Positions 23,326 to 31,962 of a stretch of 64,000 nt of DNA are shown here, one piece after another. The stretch lies in assembly GCA_003134995.1 (NCBI GenBank), contig PLDC01000019.1:769855-833854 (forward strand). The letters are read 5' to 3'. The notes under the pieces were generated by a model that worked only from the letters and a program-made list of their open reading frames with translations, did not search any database and was not told the origin of the DNA. The position numbers and the translations under genes are program-made. This stretch comes from Acidobacteriaceae bacterium. Lineage in GTDB: Bacteria; Acidobacteriota; Terriglobia; Terriglobales; Acidobacteriaceae. How positions within the stretch are numbered: the stretch's first letter is position 1; every line of letters starts with the position of its first letter.

Positions 23326-25590
23326 ATGAACCATGAACGCATCGTCGGCACTGCGGTTCCGCGCAAAGAGGGACGCGAGAAGGTAACCGGAAAAGCTGTG
23401 TATGTCGACGACATGGTTTTGCCGGGAATGCTTTACGGCGCGACGGTTCGCAGCCAGATTCCCCGCGGCAGAATCAAGAAAATTACGTTCGAAACCAGCG
23501 TGGCCTGGAGCGAGTTTGTGATTGTATCCGCGAAAGACATCCCTGGAAAAAACTGCATCGCTCTCATCGGAGACGATCAACCATGCCTGGCGAGCGATTC
23601 GATTAACCATCCCGAAGAGCCTGTGCTGTTGTTAGCCCACCCGGATCGCCACGCGCTGCGGAAAGCGGTTGATGCGGTTTCGATCGAATACAATCCCCTC
23701 CCCGCGATATTTACGATGGAAGAAAGTGAGCGCGGCTCTGAGATTGTTTGGGGCACGGACAATGTTTTCAAAACCTACCTTATTCAAAAAGGCAATGTGG
23801 ATGATGTCTGGTCGAGGGCCGACTACATTATCGAGGGCGAATATTCGACTGGAGCGCAAGAGCAGCTTTACATAGAGAATAACGGGATGGTTGCCGCTTA
23901 CGACGCGAAGCAAGGCATCACGGTGTGGGGCTCTTTGCAATGCCCATACTACGTGCACAAGGCTTTGATGGCCTTATGCGACCTGCCGGCTGAAAAAGTT
24001 CGCGTGGTGCAGATGGAGACCGGAGGCGCGTTTGGCGGGAAGGAAGATTATCCATCGATGATCGCGGGGCACGCTGCACTGCTCGCGATGAAGTCTGGGA
24101 AGCCCGTGAAAATCGTGTACGACCGCGCGGAGGATATGGCCGCTACGACGAAACGGCATCCTTCGCGCACGCGCCATCGTACTGCCTTAAGCAGGGATGG
24201 CAAGATTCTCGGCGGAGAAATCGAGTTCACGATTGATGGAGGAGCGTACGCTACGTTGTCTTCGGTAGTTCTTTCTCGCGGCGCCATTCATGCCGGCGGC
24301 CCGTATTATTGGCCTAGTGTGCGAATCCGCGCGAAGGCGGTCGCCACGAACGCGCCGCCACACGGGGCGTTTCGCGGTTTCGGCGGGCCCCAGAGTATTT
24401 TTGCGATGGAGCGGCACATGGATCGAATCGCGCAAGTCGTCGGGCTTTCGCCGGTCGAGATCCGGCGCAGGAATTTTCTGCAGCCCGGACAGACGACCAC
24501 CACGGAACAGGTTGTACGCGAACTGATCGATCTTGGAAAACTACTTGATCGCGCCATCAGCGTTTCGGAGTATCAAACGAAGAAACAGGAGTTCGCGATC
24601 GAGAATGGAACCGGGGCGACGAAGAAGGGGATTGGCATCGCAGCGTTTCTTCACGGTGCGGGATTTACGGGCTCGGGCGAGCGCTACCTGAGTTCCGTGG
24701 TTGGCGTGGAAGGATGTGCCGATGGCGGCGTTCGCATACTGGTATCGAGCACGGAGTTTGGTCAGGGAACAAAAACGGTCCTGTGTCAAATTGCAGCGGA
24801 GGCGTTGGGGCTGCGCTATGAAGACGTCACAATTGCGCAGCCGGATACGACGGAGGTGCCGAACAGCGGTCCCACAGTTGCATCGCGCACGGTGATGGTG
24901 GTGGGAAAACTGGTGGAATCCGCGGCGCGAGGGATCCATCAGACTTTGAAGTTGAGCGGCATGCTCGGCGATTCGTATTCGGCAGAGGAATTCCGCGCCG
25001 CATGCCAGGCCTACGTTGCGGGGCATGGCCAACTACGTTCGTGGGCGCAATACGATCCGCCTCCCGATGTCTTTTGGGACGATGAAAAATATCGAGGCGA
25101 GGCTTACGCTGCGTATTCATGGGCGGTTTACATTGCCGAAGTCTCGGTTGACCTGACGACGTATAGCGTCTCAGTGAACGACTTCGTTGCGTTGCAGGAA
25201 GTTGGCAGAGTGCTTCACCCGGTTCTTGCCATCGGGCAAATTGTGGGCGGAGTCGCGCAAGGCATTGGGTTCGCATTGTTCGAGAAAGTAATTTGGCAGC
25301 AGGGACGCATGCAAAACAATCAGATGACAAACTACATCATGCCGACTTCCAGCGACCTGCCGCCGATTCGAGTGTTCTTCGAAGAGTTGGGGAATGTCCA
25401 CGGCGCCTTTGGCGCTAAGGGAATCGGGGAGCTTCCGATGGATGGGCCGGCGCCGGCAATTGTGAATGCGATTGAAGACGCGTTAGGAGTGCGCTTCGAT
25501 TCGATTCCGCTGATGCCGGAAGATATTTACGACGCGATCACAGCGCGGTCTCTTCGGGGCGAAGACGAAGTTGCGAGTGTAATTCGATGA
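23326..25590 (+). CDS. Xanthine dehydrogenase, molybdopterin-binding subunit
   Basis: A 754-residue protein of the xanthine oxidase large-subunit family. Seen in order are GREKVTGKAVYVDDM (hammerhead domain start), GAFGGKEDYPSMIAGHAALLA (cofactor loop, quoted in part), GAFRGFGGPQ, ILVSSTEFGQGT and GAFGAKGIGELPMDGPAPAIVNAI (part) containing the catalytic glutamate. It hydroxylates hypoxanthine and xanthine to urate. Its stop overlaps the 2Fe-2S subunit start (ATGA). No XdhC-type cofactor insertion gene is in the window. Confidence 0.93.
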   Translation: MNHERIVGTAVPRKEGREKVTGKAVYVDDMVLPGMLYGATVRSQIPRGRIKKITFETSVAWSEFVIVSAKDIPGKNCIALIGDDQPCLASDSINHPEEPVLLLAHPDRHALRKAVDAVSIEYNPLPAIFTMEESERGSEIVWGTDNVFKTYLIQKGNVDDVWSRADYIIEGEYSTGAQEQLYIENNGMVAAYDAKQGITVWGSLQCPYYVHKALMALCDLPAEKVRVVQMETGGAFGGKEDYPSMIAGHAALLAMKSGKPVKIVYDRAEDMAATTKRHPSRTRHRTALSRDGKILGGEIEFTIDGGAYATLSSVVLSRGAIHAGGPYYWPSVRIRAKAVATNAPPHGAFRGFGGPQSIFAMERHMDRIAQVVGLSPVEIRRRNFLQPGQTTTTEQVVRELIDLGKLLDRAISVSEYQTKKQEFAIENGTGATKKGIGIAAFLHGAGFTGSGERYLSSVVGVEGCADGGVRILVSSTEFGQGTKTVLCQIAAEALGLRYEDVTIAQPDTTEVPNSGPTVASRTVMVVGKLVESAARGIHQTLKLSGMLGDSYSAEEFRAACQAYVAGHGQLRSWAQYDPPPDVFWDDEKYRGEAYAAYSWAVYIAEVSVDLTTYSVSVNDFVALQEVGRVLHPVLAIGQIVGGVAQGIGFALFEKVIWQQGRMQNNQMTNYIMPTSSDLPPIRVFFEELGNVHGAFGAKGIGELPMDGPAPAIVNAIEDALGVRFDSIPLMPEDIYDAITARSLRGEDEVASVIR

Positions 25591-26090
25591 GCAGTTCCGG
25601 GGAAGATCGCAGCAAGTCGGAGATCTCATTCACTGTGAATGGCGAGCAAAAGACTGTGCTTGCCTTCCCTATGGAACGGTTGTTGGATGTGCTGCGGCTA
25701 CAACTCGGATTGACCGGCGCCAAGGAAGGATGTGGGGAGGGTGAATGCGGTTCTTGCTCGCTATTGATGGACGGAACGCTGGTGAATAGCTGCCTGGTTC
25801 CGGCGCTGCAGGCGCAAGGAGCGAGCATCGTCACGATTGAAGGGCTGGATGCAAGTGCAGGATCGCAGAGGCTGCAGGAGGCTTTTCTGGAATGCGGCGG
25901 TGCGCAGTGCGGCATTTGCACTCCAGGGATGATTCTGGCCGCGTCGCATCTTTTGAACAAGAATCCAAGGCCCACGCTCGAAGAGATAAAAGAAGGACTC
26001 TCCGGCAATTTGTGCCGCTGCACCGGCTACCTGCAAATCTTCGAAGCCATTGCGACAGCGGCGGGTCGCGAGACGGCGGCATCGTCATGA
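25587..26090 (+). CDS. Xanthine dehydrogenase, 2Fe-2S subunit
   Basis: A 167-residue small subunit. The plant-type cluster uses Cys49, Cys54, Cys57 and Cys69 (EGCGEGECGSCSLL), and the second cluster Cys108, Cys111, Cys143 and Cys145 (CGGAQCGICTPG, NLCRCTGY). It passes electrons from the molybdenum site to the FAD subunit. It overlaps the molybdopterin subunit gene by 4 bp and ends eight bases before the FAD subunit gene. Confidence 0.95.
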   Translation: MSSSGEDRSKSEISFTVNGEQKTVLAFPMERLLDVLRLQLGLTGAKEGCGEGECGSCSLLMDGTLVNSCLVPALQAQGASIVTIEGLDASAGSQRLQEAFLECGGAQCGICTPGMILAASHLLNKNPRPTLEEIKEGLSGNLCRCTGYLQIFEAIATAAGRETAASS

Positions 26091-26097
26091 GGCCTGA

Positions 26098-26973
26098 ATG
26101 AGGTCCGATCCGAAGGATTACGAACTGGTTGCTCCGGGCAGCTTGCAGGCCGCTGTCGGGCTGCTGGCGCGAAGTCCGGGCGAATGGCTCCCGATCGCCG
26201 GGGGCACCGACGTCATGGTGCAGTATGCGGCCGGGAAGTTGCCATCTCGCAAGCTGGTTAGCATATGGAATCTTGCTGAGTTGCGGAGCATTGAAGTTCT
26301 GGCAAATGAAATTCGCTTGGGCGCTGGATGTACTTATACAAATATTCGTGAACATGGGGTCATTGGGCGTGAATTTCCCATGCTGTCAAGCGCGGCTCGC
26401 TGGACCGGCGGAATTGCAAATCAGAATCGCGGCACACTCGGGGGCAACATCGTGAATGCATCGCCTGCCGCGGATTCACTTCCCGCGCTGCTGGCCTATG
26501 ATGCGGAGTTGATTCTGATCTCAGTTCGGGGTGAGCGCCGGCTTCCTTACGCTGGGTTCCACGCCGGTTACAAAAAGACCAAGCTTGCGCCTGACGAATT
26601 GATTCGAGCTGTGTGCCTCCCGAGGCGGTTCTCAGGATATGTTTGTCACGCGCGAAAAGTTGGGAGCCGCAATGCTCAGGCAATTTCGAAAGTGTGCATG
26701 GCGGCACTGGGACGGGTGGCGGGCCAAACGGTCGAAGACGTTCACATTGCCGTGGGAAGCGTGGCGCCGGTTCCGCTGCGCCTAAGCGAGACGGAGTTGA
26801 TGCTGCGAGGGAAGGTTATCAACGAATCGCTGGTTTCGGCGGCAAAGAAGATGGCTGTGGCAGAAATTCGGCCCATCGATGACATTCGATCGACGGCAAA
26901 ATATCGGGCAGCAGTGACGGGCAATCTTGTCGCCGAATTTCTGAACCTGCTCAGCGCGGACGGAAAGGCATGA
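26098..26973 (+). CDS. Xanthine dehydrogenase, FAD-binding subunit
   Basis: A 291-residue FAD subunit of the CO dehydrogenase/xanthine dehydrogenase medium-chain family. It has PIAGGTDVMVQY for the FAD pyrophosphate, GAGCTYTNIRE, the GGIANQNRGTLGGNIVNASPAAD signature (given in part), and a C-terminal domain ending DIRSTAKYRAAVTGNLV. It completes a three-gene heterotrimeric xanthine dehydrogenase. Its stop overlaps uraD by 4 bp, so XDH and ureide steps are translated together. Confidence 0.93.
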   Translation: MRSDPKDYELVAPGSLQAAVGLLARSPGEWLPIAGGTDVMVQYAAGKLPSRKLVSIWNLAELRSIEVLANEIRLGAGCTYTNIREHGVIGREFPMLSSAARWTGGIANQNRGTLGGNIVNASPAADSLPALLAYDAELILISVRGERRLPYAGFHAGYKKTKLAPDELIRAVCLPRRFSGYVCHARKVGSRNAQAISKVCMAALGRVAGQTVEDVHIAVGSVAPVPLRLSETELMLRGKVINESLVSAAKKMAVAEIRPIDDIRSTAKYRAAVTGNLVAEFLNLLSADGKA

Positions 26974-27500
26974 ATGAAATTCTGGCACGCTGGAACGATG
27001 CTTCCTTCGAGGCGGCCGCGGCGCAGATTTTGCCGTGTTGCGGCTCAAAGGCGTGGGCTCGCGAGATGACAGTTCGAAGACCGTTCCAAGACGAAGCTGC
27101 TCTAATGGCTGCCTCCGACGATGCGTGGTACAAGCTGAACGAATCTGATTGGATAGAAGCCTTCCAGAGCCATCCGCGGATTGGCGAGTCGACCGCGCTC
27201 AATTCTTCACCCAATTCCGCGACTCATGGGACTTCGTCTTTGGCTTGGGCGAAGCAAGAACAAAAAGAGGTCGCGGAAGCTGGCGATGCGGTTAAGATCG
27301 CATTGGCGAAGGGGAATCACGAGTACGAACGGAAGTTCGGGCGTATCTTCATCGTGTGTGCTACGGGAAGATCGGCGACGGAGTTGCTGGAAACCCTTAG
27401 ACAAAGGCTGCAGAATGATGCTGGAACTGAGTTCCAAGAAGCGGCCGAACAGCAGCGGCAGATTACACAGATTCGCTTGAGAAAATGGCTTCAGGGATGA
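26970..27500 (+). CDS. uraD: OHCU decarboxylase
   Basis: A 176-residue helical protein with FQSHPRIGES, where the histidine and glutamate are the catalytic pair, KQEQKEVAEAGD, and YERKFGRIFIVCATGRSA. It converts 2-oxo-4-hydroxy-4-carboxy-5-ureidoimidazoline to (S)-allantoin, the last step before allantoinase. It overlaps both neighbours by 4 bp within the purine operon. Confidence 0.93.
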   Translation: MNEILARWNDASFEAAAAQILPCCGSKAWAREMTVRRPFQDEAALMAASDDAWYKLNESDWIEAFQSHPRIGESTALNSSPNSATHGTSSLAWAKQEQKEVAEAGDAVKIALAKGNHEYERKFGRIFIVCATGRSATELLETLRQRLQNDAGTEFQEAAEQQRQITQIRLRKWLQG

Positions 27501-27838
27501 AACGCATTTCAACCCACATTCTCGATCTAGCTCTCGGTAAGCCCGCAAGCGATGTGCCTGTGCGATTAGAGAAGCAAGAACCTTCCGGTTGGCGCGTGGT
27601 GGCGTCGGACCGGACGGACCATGATGGCCGATGCTCCCAATTGCTGCCCGAGGGAGAAGATTTGTCTGCGGGGCACTGCCGTTTGTCTTTCGACATCGCG
27701 AGTTACTACGACACACAGAAGATTCAAGCGCTTTACCCCGTCGTCGAAGTTACGTTTCGCGTAAGGGACGGCGAGACTCAACTGCATATTCCGTTGTTGC
27801 TCAGCCCGAACGGCTACACGACTTACCGTGGAAGCTGA
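27497..27838 (+). CDS. uraH: 5-hydroxyisourate hydrolase
   Basis: A 113-residue transthyretin-related protein. It begins with RISTHILDLALGKPASDVPV (histidine in the active site), has a central FDIASYYD, the PVVEVTFRV strand with HIPLLLSPNGYTTYRGS, and ends in the hallmark YRGS. It hydrolyses the PuuD product 5-hydroxyisourate to OHCU. The ATG overlaps the uraD stop; another ATG 12 bp upstream is less likely. Confidence 0.95.
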   Translation: MKRISTHILDLALGKPASDVPVRLEKQEPSGWRVVASDRTDHDGRCSQLLPEGEDLSAGHCRLSFDIASYYDTQKIQALYPVVEVTFRVRDGETQLHIPLLLSPNGYTTYRGS

Positions 27839-27869
27839 GTGCAAGATCGTTCGCCAAGGAGCTAACGAG

Positions 27870-28688
27870 TTGACTTCTTCAATCCGTGAATGGCTCAACC
27901 TGAGCGTGCGCTGGTTCCACGTTTTCGCGGCGATCATGTGGGTTGGCCAGACCTATTACTTCACATGGTTGGACGGCCAATTCGGAAGACTGGAGAAGGC
28001 AACCGGAGCGGGCGGACAGCCGCCGCAGGTGTGGATGGTGCACAGCGGTGGTTTCTATGCGGTCGCAAAACAAAAGTCGTTGGGCGTGTTACCCGAGCAG
28101 GTCCGCTGGTTCCGTTGGGAAGCGTTGATGACGTGGCTGAGCGGCATGGTTCTTCTCTTCCTTGTTTATTATTCCAGTGCCGGCCTCATTGACACGGACG
28201 TGGCTAATATCTCCCAGGCAGCCGGCATTGCAATCGGACTCGCCCTGTTGGTGGGTGGTTGGCTCATCTACGATCTGGCGGCAAGGTCGCCTCTGGGCAA
28301 GTCGGAAGCGGCATTTGCGGGATTTTCTCTGGTCATGATCGCGGCAATTTCCTATGGATTGATGCATGTGTTCAGCGGACGCGCAGCTTACATCCACGTG
28401 GGGGCAATGTTGGGAACCATCATGACGGCCAACGTGTGGTTCCGCATTCTTCCATCCCAGCGCAAGATGATTGCTACGGCTGCGGCGGGCACACAGTTCG
28501 ATGCGTCGCTCGGAGCGCAGGCCAAGCTACGTTCCAAACACAATACTTTTATTGCGGTTCCTGTTGTCTTTATCATGATTAGCAATCACTTTCCCGTGGC
28601 AACTTACGGAAACGCGTATGGCTGGGAAATTCTGGTTGCCTTGGTTGTCATCGGATGGGTGGCGGCGAAACTCATCCGCGAGGCCTGA
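27870..28688 (+). CDS. puuD: PuuD-type membrane urate oxidase lacking cytochrome c domain
   Basis: A 272-residue membrane protein matching the urate-oxidase N-terminal domain of Agrobacterium PuuD: LNLSVRWFHVFAAIMWVGQTYYF (part) with a conserved His, VHSGGFYAVAK, VRWFRWEALMTWLSG and GAMLGTIMTANVWF. About eight hydrophobic segments are visible. The C-terminal cytochrome c domain of characterised PuuD (CxxCH) is absent, so electrons must go to a separate carrier. A TTG at 27870 with AAGGAG eight bases upstream is preferred; a GTG at 27828 overlapping the uraH stop is the alternative. It oxidises urate to 5-hydroxyisourate without making peroxide. Confidence 0.88.
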   Translation: MTSSIREWLNLSVRWFHVFAAIMWVGQTYYFTWLDGQFGRLEKATGAGGQPPQVWMVHSGGFYAVAKQKSLGVLPEQVRWFRWEALMTWLSGMVLLFLVYYSSAGLIDTDVANISQAAGIAIGLALLVGGWLIYDLAARSPLGKSEAAFAGFSLVMIAAISYGLMHVFSGRAAYIHVGAMLGTIMTANVWFRILPSQRKMIATAAAGTQFDASLGAQAKLRSKHNTFIAVPVVFIMISNHFPVATYGNAYGWEILVALVVIGWVAAKLIREA

Positions 28689-28714
28689 GTGCATAAATCC
28701 CGACTGTGCAAAAG

Positions 28715-29968
28715 ATGACGACCACAGAAATGCGCGAGCGCGCGGAAGAAGTGAATGCTCGATGCCGAAGGCTGGCGACGTTTTCCGAAGATCAGATCGG
28801 CACGCGGCGAACGTTTCTTTCTTCGCCAATGCGCGACTGCCACCGCGAAATCGCGTGCTGGCTGGAACCTCTCGGTCTTCCGGTTCGCCTAGATGCCGCC
28901 GGGAATTTGCGCGCATCGTATCCAGCCGCTCAATCCGCGGCTCCGAAGCTGCTCTTCGGCTCTCATCTGGATACCGTTCCAAATGCGGGAGCATACGATG
29001 GCGTTCTCGGAGTGATGCTTGCGATTAGCTTGCTGGAAGCTCTACACGGGCGGCGTCTTCCCTTTGGAATCGAGGTCGTTGGCTTTTCTGAAGAAGAAGG
29101 AGTTCGCTTCGGAGTTCCGTTTATCGGCAGCCGGGCTCTTGTGGGGCGGCTCGATGCCGAACTGCTAAAGGTTCAGGACAGCCGAGGGCTTTCTGTGAAA
29201 AAGGTAATTGAAGACTTCGGCTTAAATCCGGCGGAGATTTCTCAAGCGAGCTTGAACAGTGAATACTTTGGATACATAGAGTTTCACATCGAGCAGGGAC
29301 CGGTTCTGGAAGAACTTAGATTGCCGCTCGCCTCTGTCGACTCGATCGCCGGGCAGAGCCGGCTGGAGTTCACATTTCATGGCCGCAGCAATCACGCCGG
29401 TACAACTCCGATGCATCTTCGACGTGATGCTCTTGCAGCGGCGGCGGAGTGGATTACCGCAGTCGAGAACTGCGCCCGCAGCGTGCCCGGTCTTGTCGCC
29501 ACGGTAGGGAAGATCGAAGCAAAGCCAGGAGCGACCAACGTGATTGCCGGGGAGACGCGAGCGACGCTCGACGTTCGCCACGGTTCGGACGAGATTCGAA
29601 CTCGGGCGGCGAAGGATCTCGTCGAGCGAGCACAGGATATCGCCGAAAGGCGCGGACTCACAGCGCGGTGGAAAACATTGCTGGAGCAACCCGCGGTTGC
29701 GATGGATACTTTTCTGGTTTCTGAAATCGAGTGCGCGATCGCGAAGACAGGATCGACGCCCCACCGTATGGTGAGCGGCGCCGGTCACGATGCTATGATC
29801 CTGGCCGAGAAGGTTCCCGCTGCCATGATTTTTCTGCGAACTCCCGGCGGTATCAGCCACGATCCTGCGGAATCGGTTGCAGTTGAGGATGTAGAGAAGG
29901 CGATCGAATGCGGCTTGCATTTGCTGGATCAGCTTGCCGCGTCGCGCATAGTTCGAGAGAGGATGTGA
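28715..29968 (+). CDS. allC: Allantoate amidohydrolase (M20 family)
   Basis: A 417-residue M20/M28-fold metallohydrolase of the allantoate/carbamoyl-amino-acid amidohydrolase type. The metal-binding pieces are FGSHLDTVPNAGAYDGVLGV and GFSEEEGVRFGVPFIGS (given in part), a dimerisation domain with HGRSNHAGTTPMHLRRDAL, and SGAGHDAMIL near the C-terminus. From family and context it cleaves allantoate to (S)-ureidoglycine, releasing ammonia and CO2. A GTG at 28706 is an alternative start. AllE follows one base after the stop. Confidence 0.85.
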   Translation: MTTTEMRERAEEVNARCRRLATFSEDQIGTRRTFLSSPMRDCHREIACWLEPLGLPVRLDAAGNLRASYPAAQSAAPKLLFGSHLDTVPNAGAYDGVLGVMLAISLLEALHGRRLPFGIEVVGFSEEEGVRFGVPFIGSRALVGRLDAELLKVQDSRGLSVKKVIEDFGLNPAEISQASLNSEYFGYIEFHIEQGPVLEELRLPLASVDSIAGQSRLEFTFHGRSNHAGTTPMHLRRDALAAAAEWITAVENCARSVPGLVATVGKIEAKPGATNVIAGETRATLDVRHGSDEIRTRAAKDLVERAQDIAERRGLTARWKTLLEQPAVAMDTFLVSEIECAIAKTGSTPHRMVSGAGHDAMILAEKVPAAMIFLRTPGGISHDPAESVAVEDVEKAIECGLHLLDQLAASRIVRERM

Positions 29969-29969
29969 C

Positions 29970-30716
29970 GTGCATAATCTTGGCCAGACGCGCAGCTCCC
30001 ATCAGCGCAATCATCTCCTCTTGACTGCGGACACTTTTGTGCGCACCACTCTGCCTGGGATGAAAGCATGCGCGGCGATTGTGCACATTGGTCCGGCGAT
30101 GGGTGCACAGTTCACCGAATATACAGCCGAGTTCGAGGCGGGTGGCGAGCTTGGCAGCACGGTGGCGCAACGTTTCGTGTTTGTAATGGAGGGCCGCGCG
30201 AGTGTGGAAGTGAACGGCAAAGTGAGCGACCTCAGTCCCCGCGGCTATGCTTATTTTCCGCAAGACTTTCCTCATCGAGTGGTGGGCACGAGCAAGACAC
30301 GCATAGCTGTGATTGAAAAGCCGTATCATGCGCTCGATTCCGTCGAGCCGCCAAAGTTTATTGTGTCGAGTGAAGATGCAATCACGTCGCATCCACTCGA
30401 CGATGATCCTGGCTTGCAAGTGAAATGTTTACTCCCCGATGAAATGAACTTCGACTTCGCCGTGAACACGATGGTGTATCAACCCGGAGCAGCACTGAGC
30501 ATGGTCGAGATGCACGTGATGGAGCACGGCCTCATCATGCTCGAAGGCGGCGGCATCTACCGGCTCGGCGATTCGTGGTATCCAGTGACGGCGGGCGACT
30601 TCATCTGGATGGGACCGTGGTGCCCGCAGTGGTTTGGAGCGATCGGCAAGGTGCCCGCAAAATATCTTATCTACAAAGATTTTCATCGCCATCCCTGGGC
30701 GAGTCAGCAACCATGA
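29970..30716 (+). CDS. allE: (S)-ureidoglycine aminohydrolase (bicupin)
   Basis: A 248-residue tandem-cupin protein. The C-terminal cupin carries the manganese-binding SMVEMHVMEHGLIMLEGGGIY (part), with the E, H and H ligands of YlbA/AllE and plant UGLYAH, and PVTAGDFIWMGPWCPQWF. It converts (S)-ureidoglycine to (S)-ureidoglycolate with release of ammonia. It starts at a GTG preceded by GAGAGGA, right after allC, and overlaps the next gene's ATG, so the three ureide steps are coupled. Confidence 0.93.
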   Translation: MHNLGQTRSSHQRNHLLLTADTFVRTTLPGMKACAAIVHIGPAMGAQFTEYTAEFEAGGELGSTVAQRFVFVMEGRASVEVNGKVSDLSPRGYAYFPQDFPHRVVGTSKTRIAVIEKPYHALDSVEPPKFIVSSEDAITSHPLDDDPGLQVKCLLPDEMNFDFAVNTMVYQPGAALSMVEMHVMEHGLIMLEGGGIYRLGDSWYPVTAGDFIWMGPWCPQWFGAIGKVPAKYLIYKDFHRHPWASQQP

Positions 30717-31951
30717 ATCTTGAGATCGATCGCAACCGCCTGCTTGCTGAAATCGAAGCGCTCGCTTCATTTTCTGACGCAGAGGCTCCCGCGGTAACGC
30801 GAATTGTTTTCACGCCAACGGATTTGAAGGCTCGCGCCTGGATGAAGGCTCGTTGCGAGGAAGCCGGTCTTACGGTGCGCTATGACGCGATCGGAAATAC
30901 GTTCGCTCGCTGGAATGGATCGGCCCCGTCGGCGGCAGTAGTCGGCACGGGCTCGCACATCGACGCTATTCCGAACGCAGGCAAGTACGACGGAGTCGTC
31001 GGCGTATTGGGAGGCCTCCAGGCTATACGTGCGCTGCAGCGGTGCGGATTTCATCCGAAGCATTCGATTGAGCTGCTTGTGTTCACAGCTGAAGAACCAA
31101 CGCGCTTCGGAATCGGTTGTCTCGGCAGCAGGCTATTGTCTGGCACTCTTTCGCCGGATGCCGCGAAAAAGCTGACGGACAAAGATGGTGCCGCAGTGGA
31201 GCAGGTTCGCCGCATGGTCGGGTTCGCAGGCGAAATCGAAGACGTGAAATTGCCGGCTGGCTACTACAAAGCGTTCGCGGAGTTGCATATCGAACAAGGT
31301 CCGCTGTTAGAACGCGAGCATGTCCCGCTCGGCATTGTCGCGAAGATCGCGGCGCCTGCGAGTCTGCGCGTTGTGATCGAGGGCTCGGGAGGACATGCCG
31401 GTGGAGTCTTGATGCCCGATCGCCACGACGCTCTGTGCGCCGCGGCCGAACTGATTCTGGCGATTGAGAACGCAGCCCGCACGAGCGGCGCGGTCGACAC
31501 GGTTGCAACGGTCGGAATCTGCGAGGTATTTCCCGGCGCGGTCAACAGTATTCCCAGCCAAGTTCGTCTTAGCGTAGACATTCGCGATACCGATCTTGCG
31601 CGGCGCGATGCGGTGATGCAAGCGTTGGAAACGGAGGGGCGCGCGATTGCGGAAAGGCGCCAGGTTTCGATTCGCACTGAATTATTGAATGCAGACGCTC
31701 CCGGAGATTGCTCGCCGCTCGTGATCGACGCACTCTCACAATCCTGCAGGAAGCACAGGTTTACATTTCTCTCCATGGTGAGCCGCGCTTATCATGATTC
31801 GCTATTTATGGGACGCATCGCTCCCGTCGCCATGTTGTTTATCCCCTGCCGGAATGGATACAGTCATCGTCCGGATGAGTACGCATCTCCCGAAGATATC
31901 GTGCGAGGCACGCTTGTGCTTGCGGAAACGTTGGCGGCACTGGCAGCCTGA
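30713..31951 (+). CDS. uah: Ureidoglycolate amidohydrolase (UAH-like, M20 family)
   Basis: A 412-residue M20 amidohydrolase, paralogous to the allC product but differing throughout. GTGSHIDAIPNAGKYDGVVGVLGG, FTAEEPTRFGIGCLGSRLL, KIAAPASLRV and GHAGGVLMPDRHDA closely resemble plant ureidoglycolate amidohydrolase (each quoted in part or short form). It would release glyoxylate, two ammonia and CO2 from ureidoglycolate, the final step of the pathway. The ATG overlaps the AllE stop. The upstream-open frame extends to 30575 inside allE and is not used. A general hydantoinase/carbamoylase activity is the alternative. Confidence 0.83.
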   Translation: MNLEIDRNRLLAEIEALASFSDAEAPAVTRIVFTPTDLKARAWMKARCEEAGLTVRYDAIGNTFARWNGSAPSAAVVGTGSHIDAIPNAGKYDGVVGVLGGLQAIRALQRCGFHPKHSIELLVFTAEEPTRFGIGCLGSRLLSGTLSPDAAKKLTDKDGAAVEQVRRMVGFAGEIEDVKLPAGYYKAFAELHIEQGPLLEREHVPLGIVAKIAAPASLRVVIEGSGGHAGGVLMPDRHDALCAAAELILAIENAARTSGAVDTVATVGICEVFPGAVNSIPSQVRLSVDIRDTDLARRDAVMQALETEGRAIAERRQVSIRTELLNADAPGDCSPLVIDALSQSCRKHRFTFLSMVSRAYHDSLFMGRIAPVAMLFIPCRNGYSHRPDEYASPEDIVRGTLVLAETLAALAA

Positions 31952-31962
31952 TTTGCCTGGAA

